A model generated the notes under the pieces. It saw only the letters and a program-made list of their open reading frames with translations, did no database searches and was not told the DNA's origin. Positions 9,560 to 16,737 of a stretch of 44,676 nucleotides of DNA are shown in pieces. Position 1 is the stretch's first letter, and every line of letters starts with the position of its first letter. This DNA comes from Sphaerosporella brunnea (Eukaryota; Ascomycota; Pezizomycetes; Pezizales; Pyronemataceae), in NCBI GenBank assembly GCA_008704415.1, contig VXIS01000365.1, positions 1 through 44,676 on the forward strand, read 5' to 3'. The position numbers were made by a program, and so were the translations under genes.

Positions 9560-10995
9560 TTGGGGGTGGGTATGATCAGAGACAGAGAAGAAGGGAGGGG
9601 CACTGAGATGTGGAAGGGCCTAATAAAACGGCCGGACGTGAGCGTGGCGAAGCTGCGGCGAGTACGGAGAAGTGATTAAGGGATAATAGAGAACGGGAGG
9701 CCATGAAGGTTTCGTCCTCAATCAGGCTCGGGAAACGCTAAACACTGAGCCAGAGGCCATGGGCAGGCTTATAAGAAATACCGCACACGCACTCGATGCT
9801 TCCACACCTGGCAAAAACCGGGAGAGCAACGGATTTTCCGGGCTGCTCGTAGGATGAACGAATCAGGTCATCGTTAACGCCACGTTACCAAGCAACCCAT
9901 CTTTTTTTGTTTCGTCGTAATTTATTCAGCTGTATCCAACTATGAGTACGTACATAGGCTACCAGTGCGTTTTTCATAGCGTTCCCGAGCGACACTCAAT
10001 GCCGTTTTGCAAACACGCATCACACTATGCCCAATAGGATTGATGAACGACTTCTAATTCGGGTAAAAAAAAAGTATCAAAAGAAAACACGGTGGTAGTC
10101 ACAAAAATTGTGACCTCGTTCAGCAAAAACTACAATATTAACTCGATCGCAGATACTAGTAGCACGGACCGACCTAATGCAGGGTGGGGGTCGTGCCGGG
10201 AGGGACCCTTCTGAGGGCAGGAAACCCGACGGATCTATTAATTGGTATCGAATCAGTTACTGTTTTGCAGGGACGGTTTGGCGGAATCAACTTACCGGTA
10301 CCAACGTGGGAGACTTTTGTTTCGTTTCGCTCTAGTTGACCGGCACATTCCCGAATCGCGTCCACAGCCAGCACCAATCAAGTTCCGATCCCGCATAGAT
10401 AGGCCCGGTCTTTCCATCTGTCATATTGATTCTTAGGAAACCCGCGCTCTAAATTATCTCGACGTAATGGAAGCTCATCAACTCTCCCTTGGACGGGGGA
10501 CAACAAAAGCAAGCTTATTTTTTCTATTCTTGGCCGTCACATAAATAAATAACTCAAGGAGAAGTTGATATGGTAAGCAACATTTTACCCGCACACTTAT
10601 AACTGCCCGTTGAAAATAAGAACGGATTAGTCAAAATATGTGCGAAGTGGGAAATCTGGAGTAGGTGGAGCATACCTATTTATCAATAAAACCCACCGGT
10701 TTTTATGCAGGGTCTTTCATAACCCAACATATCTAATAGCTTATTTAGGCTGTTTAGCGGCTTCACCGCTCTTGTGTGTCCTTCTCCGCTTGAGGAACTG
10801 GTGGCGGTGTAGTGAGTCGCGGGCCACTGGCAGCTGAGAGGATTATAGTCTGTACATCGATTGAAATTGTTCTCTTTGTACTCAGGAGCGTGAAACCAGT
10901 TAGTGAAGTAGCGGTTGCCAATGGCTGGCCAGCCTAAGCAGCCTAGGCTGGCTGGCTACCAGGAACACTGGGGGACAGTGCCATGGGATGGCGGT
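9560..10995. other. No gene recognised
   Basis: Only short frames. It contains an AT-rich segment (10020-10150 and 10440-10630) and a palindromic word pair GCCAGCCTA/TAGGCTGGC at 10929-10955. The left side (9560-9800) is probably promoter for the minus-strand gene before it. Confidence 0.4.
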
Positions 10996-11685
10996 TCATG
11001 ATCCGGCTTGCCATGAAGGAACCCCGTTTTTTGCTTGGGCGCTCCCAACATGGATCTCAAGTCCAGCCGGGAGGTCCAAAACCCGACCCAGTAGCTGCAA
11101 GGTCCTCAGGCAGAGTGTGTGAGCTGCTGCCTGGGCGGTTGCCGCTGTCGGCCTGGCGCATGGCGTTTCTCGAAAAAAAAAAACATTAAACTCCTCTCTT
11201 CCAACACCGAACTTGAAGACGGAACAAATAACACCTGTACTCCGCCCGACAACGAGTAACCAAGGAAATTGAAGTCCAAGTATCTTTTCCAATAACTTTC
11301 GGGAGGCGACAGTGTAGTTAGGCGTGGCCGGTGCGCATCGGAGATGATATGCCGATGGTGAGCAGCGCTTTGCGGGGGCAAACGGGATGCCGGGTTCGCA
11401 ATGTCGGTGCGTTGGCAAGCGCTGGCGGAGGCCGCCCAGGGGCGTGGTCCTTACATTTATGGAAACAAACCGAAAGTTTGTGTGGACCACGCCCCCGTCC
11501 CTGTTGTCTTCCAGAACAATGGCTGACTCGGGTGCCGGAGAGTGGGTTGCATCTCGGGAGCGCGGGCCTGAGGCCAGTTCGGGGGGCTCTATCGAATAGT
11601 TTCTCATCAGCATTCTTCTCCTTGTTGCTCTTACGTCGGCGACGTGATTGGATGGGAACTTACCAACGCAGTCGTCCTTCCCCAT
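10996..11685 (-). CDS. Unknown minus-strand frame with an internal intron and hairpin
   Basis: A 229-codon frame is open on the minus strand. Near its start DDCVGKFPS crosses a good donor (GACTGCGTTG|GTAAGTTCCC, at about 11665), with a CTGATGAG branch-like site and TTCGATAG acceptor about 75 bases on, so the first part is probably intron. The next exon (EPPELASGPRSRDATHSPAP) runs into the hairpin at 11439-11495, read as GGVVHTNFRFVSINVRTTP. No domain is recognised. The intron, leader and hairpin resemble those at 9.2, 13.9 and 14.3 kb, so it is probably a paralogue, perhaps broken. Confidence 0.35.
   Translation of the reverse strand: MGKDDCVGKFPSNHVADVRATRRRMLMRNYSIEPPELASGPRSRDATHSPAPESAIVLEDNRDGGVVHTNFRFVSINVRTTPLGGLRQRLPTHRHCEPGIPFAPAKRCSPSAYHLRCAPATPNYTVASRKLLEKILGLQFPWLLVVGRSTGVICSVFKFGVGREEFNVFFFRETPCARPTAATAQAAAHTLCLRTLQLLGRVLDLPAGLEIHVGSAQAKNGVPSWQAGS
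11439..11495 (-). repeat. Hairpin element, GGGCGTGATC family, copy 2
   Basis: GGGGCGTGGTCC and GGACCACGCCCC are perfect 12 bp arms; the loop contains a further small inverted pair (AAACAAACC / AAAGTTTG). Relationship to the copy at 14254 is clear from both the arms and the loop words. Confidence 0.8.
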
Positions 11686-11839
11686 ATCTTGATTAAATAA
11701 AGAAACGGAACTGGGTAGGCTGGCGCAAACCCCACCCTAGGGCGTCGGCGATGTGGCTTCGGGGGAAGGAGGATCGCAGCAAGAGACAAGAAAAAGGAAA
11801 GGCTGCGGGTAAGAAAACACTCCCGCTGGCGGCATGTTT

Positions 11840-11900
11840 TTCAGGAGTGGTGAGGGCAGGAAGGTGCAATGGATTACTTACTGCCCTCACCACTCCTGAA
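11840..11900 (-). repeat. Perfect 20 bp inverted repeat over a splice donor, copy 1
   Basis: TTCAGGAGTGGTGAGGGCAG at 11840-11859 and its exact complement at 11881-11900, loop 21 bases. On the minus strand the 5' arm is the end of an exon and its last G is the first base of GTAAGTAAT, so the donor sits at the stem edge. Confidence 0.88.
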
Positions 11901-12141
11901 CAGAATCAAAACCGACCAAAGCGGGTGTAGCTTACTCCGGTGGCGGAGAAACCTGATGATGGATGAGGGATCTCCCTCGTAGGTAGCTGTCCAGCTTTTC
12001 TCAGCTTTCCGGTGCCGCAATGTGGGTTCTTCAGCTGCCGAGGGCGTCGGCGATGTGGCTTCGGGGGAAGGAGGATAGCAGCAACAGACAAGGAAACGGA
12101 AAGGCTGCGGGTAGGAAAACACTCCCGCTGGCGGCATGTTT

Positions 12142-12206
12142 TTCAGGAGTGGTGAGGGCAGGCAGGAAGGTGCAATGGATTACTTACTGCCCTCACCACT
12201 CCTGAA
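12142..12206 (-). repeat. Perfect 20 bp inverted repeat over a splice donor, copy 2
   Basis: Same arms as at 11840-11900, with a 4-base longer loop (25 bases). Both arms are unchanged although the surrounding 302 bp unit has diverged, which is notable. Confidence 0.88.
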
Positions 12207-12635
12207 CAGAATCAAAATCGACCAAAGCGGGCGTAGCTTATTCCGGTGGCGGAGAAACTTGATGATGGATGAGGCATCTCCCTCGTAGGCAGCTTTCCAG
12301 TTTTTCTCAGCTTTCCGGTGCCGCAATGTGGGTTCTTCAGCTGTCGAGGCCGGGTCGCAATCTCCGACAGTGTAGCTGGCGCTTTTGAGCCACAAAATCG
12401 ACGCGGTGGCTGGTGGATACCAGCTCGTGCGAGGAAAGGTCATAACCACAATTTGGCCGCTATTTGACCTCCCAAAAGATCCAAACCGTTGGCGGGAACT
12501 TAACGGGCTCACTGTTTGTGTGTAGAATGAGGTTGTCCACCGCCTTTGCCGAGTCGATAAATCGACCTCCCAGCTACACTGTAGAGGATAGCGGTAGAGG
12601 GAGAGAATTTGAGCTTCGAGAGATGCGGGTGCCAA
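12180..12635 (-). CDS. Unknown gene, exon with duplicated C-terminal module
   Basis: A 151-codon minus-strand frame of protein-like composition: SGQIVVMTFPRTSWYPPATA, then SASYTVGDCDPAS, then a module AEEPTLRHRKAEKNWKAAYE followed by SSIIKFLRHRNKLRPLWSIL and FRSGEG at a GTAAGT donor (about 12186). A second copy of the last module follows downstream at 11874-12137 with conservative changes, preceded by a possible intron ending CTACCCGCAG. I do not recognise the family. The start is uncertain; the reading opens in a non-ATG codon, so an upstream exon or leader is likely. Confidence 0.45.
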   Translation of the reverse strand: MAPASLEAQILSLYRYPLQCSWEVDLSTRQRRWTTSFYTQTVSPLSSRQRFGSFGRSNSGQIVVMTFPRTSWYPPATASILWLKSASYTVGDCDPASTAEEPTLRHRKAEKNWKAAYEGDASSIIKFLRHRNKLRPLWSILILFRSGEGSK

Positions 12636-12740
12636 TGGCAGCGATGGTGGCGAGAAGTGGTAGGCTGGTAGGCGGGTTGCGAAAAGGGATGTTGCGATGT
12701 GGTGGGGGAATCAAGAGCGAGGGAGAAGGGAGTCTGTGAG

Positions 12741-13127
12741 TTAACCAACATTAGATAGCCGCTGACGCACGTCACCAAGCTCAAGCGGCGGCGGGAACGA
12801 GGAAGAAACAACGGGACCACAAAAATTATCTGCATGACCGCAAATAATATAGGACAAGGTCTGGATGATTACAATACGGACGTGATAGGTATAACGAGTC
12901 CAGACGCTCCCATTAATGGCCTTCCTGCGAGGCAGTCGCAACATCTGGCAAAGGCTACAGAGCATGTATGATATTTCGGGCTCGCAGTTGAGTATGAGAG
13001 CATCATAATAACCGTATCTATCAGTCAGATGGAAGTCCCGTGAAGGAAAGCTGTGGGTTTCAAACGTTTTCCGAGCGATATCCAACGAGGCATTAGAGTA
13101 CATAAGCATCAACATGCACCACGCCAC
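12741..13127 (-). CDS. Hypothetical minus-strand ORF, 128 codons
   Basis: Open from an ATG (MAWCMLMLMYSNASLDIARK) with aromatic and Cys-rich middle (YGYYDALILNCEPEISYMLC) but no family that I recognise and no splice signals. Base use is more AT-rich than the cluster around it. It may be chance. Confidence 0.22.
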   Translation of the reverse strand: MAWCMLMLMYSNASLDIARKTFETHSFPSRDFHLTDRYGYYDALILNCEPEISYMLCSLCQMLRLPRRKAINGSVWTRYTYHVRIVIIQTLSYIICGHADNFCGPVVSSSFPPPLELGDVRQRLSNVG

Positions 13128-13291
13128 ACCCGTTCACAAGACTGATGCTCCCAGCTCCTCGAAGAACAATTACCGCGAATCAAAAAACTTTCTAAAAGAA
13201 GGAAGCAAAAGCTAGTGCTCAAGAGAATGCAAACAAATAGGCCCGTGAATATTCCCAATCCCACCCAATCCCGTCCTGCAGAATCCGGCAA

Positions 13292-13645
13292 TGTAGATGT
13301 GGGCGAGTTGTTTCACGCATCGCGGCGTTCTGGCGTTGCTCGCGCACCAGGTCGGTCAGAATCTCCACCGACAACTCGTTCCAGGCCTCTCCTGCATCTG
13401 CATGCGGCAAACCTCCATCACCTCCTGTTTGTCCTGCAGACTCTGCACCTGGCTGCGCAGGGTCGCGTTGTCCTGAATCGTTTTGGCGTGAACGTCCAAC
13501 GCGAGCCGCTGTGCGGCCTGCGCGTTGGCCTGCGCGGTGGCCTGCGGTGAGGGTTGAAGATGGTGTCAATAGCCATCTGCTGTGCGACTAGAGTTTTGTC
13601 TGTCAGGATTTTAGAAAAGCCCAGTGAGGGCAAAACCGGCTTCAT
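13292..13645 (-). pseudogene. Coiled-coil gene remnant with shifted frames
   Basis: Minus-strand reading gives MKPVLPSLGFSKILTDKTLV, then in a second frame QATAQANAQAAQRLALDVHA and SQVQSLQDKQEVMEV (a clear coiled coil), then in the first-but-one frame EAWNELSVEILTDLVREQRQ. These pieces follow one another in the DNA and look like parts of one helical protein split by frameshifts. No introns were seen that would rejoin them. Confidence 0.4.
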
Positions 13646-13681
13646 TTTTCGACCCTTCGCGCCAACCTGTGGCTTTTAGGG

Positions 13682-14076
13682 CTAGCTGGCGATAACACCA
13701 GACATCTGATGCCTGCGGCGTGAGGCAGAAATCGGAATGCTGCGGATCACGCCCCGCGCCGAAACGAAAGTGAGGTTTTGGTTTTCCGGTGGTGGTTCGT
13801 TTGACGGGGCCTCTGTCTCCCGCGTGGGTGCGAGAGTCGATCCTGCCATTCTATCAAAGAGTCATTGATCAGTCTCACACCATCTTTGACTTACAGGTGT
13901 GGAGAAATAGGAACTTACTTGAGAAGCCAAGGCTTGATTCGGTGGTAGAGCCGTTTGCTGATAGAAACGACATGCGGAGGTAGAAGGCTTCCAGCGTGGC
14001 CGTTGCTTGTGAGGCGGTAATCAGGAGTGAGGGAAGGCGAACCGTGCAGAGTGGCTGCCGGTGTTAGGGTCGCCAT
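13682..14076 (-). CDS. Unknown small spliced gene, 108 residues
   Basis: A pyrimidine-rich leader and the context CGCCGCCATGG mark the start at 14076. Exon 1 (14076-13919, MATLTPAATLHGSPS...RIKPWLL) ends at GTAAGTTCC; the 68 bp intron (13918-13851) has ACTGAT and ATGACTC branch-like words and ends GATAG. Exon 2 (13850-13682) joins in phase (MAGSTLAPTRETEAP, then PPPENQNLTFVSARGVIRS) to a TAG. 158 + 169 bases is exactly 109 codons. The RGVI segment is one arm of the GGGCGTGATC hairpin family. A related exon at 9.25 kb reads PPQTDHQQKPQRGVIPN. Function unknown. Confidence 0.6.
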
Positions 14077-14182
14077 GGCGGCGAAGAAAGCAGGGAGAGA
14101 TATTCGAGCAATGAGGGAGTGTGATGGTGTAATCGATCCGGGGGCCCCATCTTCTCGTTTTTGGTCTAAGTATCGGTGCGCA

Positions 14183-14241
14183 CTGTTCAGAATCTCAAGT
14201 CAGTACATCCACAAATAAAATAAGAACCGACTAGAACCTAC
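14183..14241 (-). other. Repeated intron module, copy a
   Basis: GTAGGTTCT donor, GTTCTTATTT, GTGGATG, TACTGACTTGAG branch region, then CAG before TGCGCA. 59 bp. Near-identical to the introns at 14390-14464 and 14710-14770. Confidence 0.7.
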
Positions 14242-14253
14242 CATCACCACCGT

Positions 14254-14314
14254 CCCCGGGCGTGATCCTCAAACTGAATGGAACAAACGTAAAGTTTGAG
14301 GACCACGCCCGGGG
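14254..14314 (-). repeat. Hairpin element, GGGCGTGATC family, copy 3
   Basis: Arms of 22 bp with one mismatch (CCCCGGGCGTGATCCTCAAA... and its complement) around a 17-base loop. On the minus strand it ends 12 bases before the donor of intron copy a. Confidence 0.85.
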
Positions 14315-14389
14315 TGGGGGCCCTGTTCTCGCCCCCCCCCCCCCTACTTCTCGTTTTTGATACAAGTGGGATTGTTGTATCGATGCGCA

Positions 14390-14464
14390 CTGTCCAGGAT
14401 CTGAAGTGAGTACACCTCCCCAAACGAAAGAAATAAGAACTGATAAGAACTAACATCACCACCG
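14390..14464 (-). other. Repeated intron module, copy b
   Basis: GTTAGTTCTT donor, GTTCTTATTTC, TACTCACTTCAG region, CAG before TGCGCATCG. 75 bp, with an extra 14-16 bases relative to copies a and c. Confidence 0.65.
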
Positions 14465-14709
14465 TCCACCGCAATTTCTCCAGCCGTTCCTCGGGGAGAT
14501 GAATCCTCCCCAGGACCACGTAGTGATCCCCCTTGTGACGCAGCCTGTCGCGACGCAACAGCTTCGGTCCGATTAGAACGCTGTCGTACAGGTCCGTATA
14601 CTGCTGTGTTTCACCGAAAGAATGGTAACGCAGGCGGGATCGTCTCCAGCGGCTATTGCGACATCCAGGCTGGTTCGCCGTCCCTTCTTCTTGTTGGTTT
14701 CGATGCGCA
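14465..14709 (-). CDS. Internal exon, unknown protein, open throughout
   Basis: Bounded by introns of the same type on both sides (acceptor at 14710, donor at 14464). One frame is open for its whole length: it passes SFGETQQYTDLYDSVLIGPK, then RHKGDHYVVLGRIHLPEERL and EKLRWTVVM. It reads like a folded domain with alternating hydrophobic strands. A decayed second copy lies at 14834-15060 (HKGNYYVVLRR). The family is not recognised. Confidence 0.5.
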
Positions 14710-14770
14710 CTTTCTAAAAGCTCAAGTCAGCACACATCCACAAAGGAAATAAGAACCCATTCAATCTTAC
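14710..14770 (-). other. Repeated intron module, copy c
   Basis: GTAAGATTG donor, GTTCTTATTTCC, GTGGATG, TGCTGACTTGAG branch region, AAAG before TGCGCATCG. 61 bp. Same bases at both exon junctions as the other two copies. Confidence 0.7.
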
Positions 14771-14788
14771 CAACGGGCTCGTCTGCCC

Positions 14789-14832
14789 CAAGCGTGATCC
14801 TCAAATAATGTAAAGTTTGACGATCACGTTTG
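14789..14832 (-). repeat. Hairpin element, GGGCGTGATC family, copy 4
   Basis: CAAGCGTGATCCTCAAA and TTTGACGATCACGTTTG pair with two mismatches. On the minus strand it lies 18 bases before the donor of intron copy c. Confidence 0.75.
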
Positions 14833-15068
14833 CCCGCCATAACCGTTCCTCGAGGATGCGGGCCTCCTCAGTACCACATAGTAGTTGCCTTTGTGGCATA
14901 GTCTCCCTGCAGGCGGCGATTGAAAGGCGGTTGTACGCCCCCATGTACCGTATTGTAACCTGGTGTTCTCGCAACCAGCGACAAACAGCTCTGCTGCTGC
15001 CGTGTCAGCGGAGTCTGTGGTACCAGAGCCTACCTAAGAGAAGACTGAGTTGGCGGGCCTAGCAGCAG

Positions 15069-15120
15069 CTGTCAAATCCGCGTCAGTATCTCGTTCTTTA
15101 TGTTTTGGGCGGGGACTTAC
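15069..15120 (-). other. Intron after a pyrimidine-rich leader exon
   Basis: GTAAGTCCCCGCCC donor, GATACTGACG branch site and GACAG acceptor, 52 bp. The exon before it (15121-15390) is C/T-rich with TGGTATATTGC near 15305, like the leaders at 9.5 and 19.5 kb. It marks the 5' end of a minus-strand gene whose next exon is a decayed copy of the 14465-14709 exon. I could not carry one frame across all parts. Confidence 0.55.
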
Positions 15121-15513
15121 CAAAAGGCTACCTGGGAGTACATGTCCCCGATTCCATGGGGGTTGTGCGGGGATGTTGACAGCGGCTGCAAAAGGAGATG
15201 CGGGATGGGATGTCTGTGATGGATCGCGCGCGATGATACAGAGGAAAGGGAGAGACACTTTTACTTTCGGCGGCGATGGCCGTGTGGGCAGCAATATACC
15301 AGGTGATATTGTGGTTCTGAGAAGGAAGTTGGAGGATGGTGTTGGCAGAGGGGTGAAATGAGGAGGGAAGGATAAAGAAGGAAGACACCGGGCTTCGAAA
15401 AATATGTCGTGTGCGGAAAACACCGGGAAGAGGCTCAGACGGTGAGATGTGGAAAAGCCAGAGAAGAAAGCTGCCACCTGGCAGAATAGCAGCAAATAGA
15501 TGCTTCCAGGCAA

Positions 15514-16125
15514 AAAAAGAGGGGGAGGGGTAAATTATCTATCGGTGATGGACCATAGGTACAGACCCGGTATCAAAAGCTGCAGTATGTTCTAGATTGC
15601 AATAAATTGGGCCTTTTCTCGCGGTGACCCAGTGGCAGTGGGTTTTGTAGACCGGCCTTTACCTGAGCAAAGAATTTGTAAAACTCTCAAGAGCCCTCGA
15701 ACGCGAGTCTTACGAGGTTTCTGCTATTGAGAACAGATATCCCGACTGACAATGTGAGGGGGCTACATAAAGAGGCTGCGAGTGATACATTGTGCGTTTG
15801 GCACTGCAACCGTGAACATCAAACACCGCTCGTGACCTTTCCCAGCAGACGTTCTGGACGGTTCCAAGTCTACGTTATCTGCAACTCCTAATCCCAAGCC
15901 GGTTCTGTCGCCAGCTTCCGTGACTGCCGACCGTAACGGGCCAAAAAAGAGGCCGCTCCCATCACATGTCTATGTATGCATCTCGATGGAGTGATATTCA
16001 AGCAAGTCATGGCGGTGTTGTACATGGCGGGATTGATGGAATAGAGGGAATTATGGTCGGTGCAATACATTGATTGAAATTTAAATCGTTCTATTTGTAC
16101 TCGGCAGTGATTGAAGCCCGTCTTG
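15514..16125. other. Intergenic, no gene recognised
   Basis: Between the 5' leader of the 15.1 kb minus-strand gene and the 3' end of the array gene. Only frames of about 60 codons or fewer are present. Confidence 0.5.
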
Positions 16126-16737
16126 TTAACAGCTGGCTACAAGAACACTGATCCCCACCACCACTAACCCTCCCCCGCCACCACCACCACCGTCATCGCC
16201 GCCCCACTCGCAGACCACCTGATTGAAGTTTGAGCCAGCTTTCCGAATCAGTTTCGTTGCTTTTGCACTCCGGGGTGGGTGGGGACTTACCAACGCATCT
16301 ACAAAACCAAGGAACAGGAAAACGAAAACCCAAAGTCCTCCGCAGCCACTGCAAACCAGAAAGCCTGCCCGGCTCCGGCCGGCGGTTGGGGGCCAGGTGA
16401 GTATGGAGGCCCCCAGTCGGGATATTGATGGTCTGAGTTCTGGGAAGGCGGGGGAGGAGGGGGGGAAGGAGAATGACCACACCCCCGTGGCTTGTCGAAA
16501 CTCTGTTTTCTTGCCAGATCCAGCCTGAGGTTGGGGGCCAGGTAGGGAGGGCCCCCCAGTTGCATCATTGATCGCCTGAGCGAGGTTCTGCGACTGGGGG
16601 CCTGGTGGGTAACGAGCGGGCCCCCAGTCGCAGCAGCATTGATCAGCTGAGCCATCTTGTCGGCGTCGAAACGCTTCTTCTCCTCGGGGGCGAGAAAACG
16701 CGGCTGGAGTCGGCGGAGGGCCCCCCAGTTGCAACAT
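16126..16737 (-). CDS. 3' end of array gene, two exons, Gly-rich hydrophobic C-terminus
   Basis: The minus-strand frame leaves the repeat array (PQSQNLAQAINDATGG), passes a unique Pro/Gly/aromatic part and LWVFVFLFLGFVDAL, and reaches a GTAAGTCCCC donor at 16290. The 72 bp intron (16290-16219; ACTGATTC branch-like, AATCAG acceptor) is in phase 0 and is itself open, so retention would add 24 residues and keep the frame. The last exon encodes VVCEWGGDD, eight glycines and LVVVGISVLVASC, then stop. The hydrophobic end could be a membrane or GPI-type tail. Family unknown. Confidence 0.45.
   Translation of the reverse strand: MLQLGGPPPTPAAFSRPRGEEAFRRRQDGSADQCCCDWGPARYPPGPQSQNLAQAINDATGGPSLPGPQPQAGSGKKTEFRQATGVWSFSFPPSSPAFPELRPSISRLGASILTWPPTAGRSRAGFLVCSGCGGLWVFVFLFLGFVDALVSPHPPRSAKATKLIRKAGSNFNQVVCEWGGDDGGGGGGGGLVVVGISVLVASC

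Larger units (their letters stand above)
11741..12349 (-). repeat. Tandem duplication with a period of 302 bp
   Basis: GGCGTCGGCGATGTGGCTTC opens at 11741 and again at 12043, and the whole 302-307 bp unit is repeated with scattered substitutions. Each unit holds one exon (AEEPTLRHRKAEK...), its 3' donor and a 20 bp perfect inverted repeat. Amino-acid changes between copies are mostly conservative (S/N, R/K, V/I), which hints at past selection on the protein. Confidence 0.9.
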
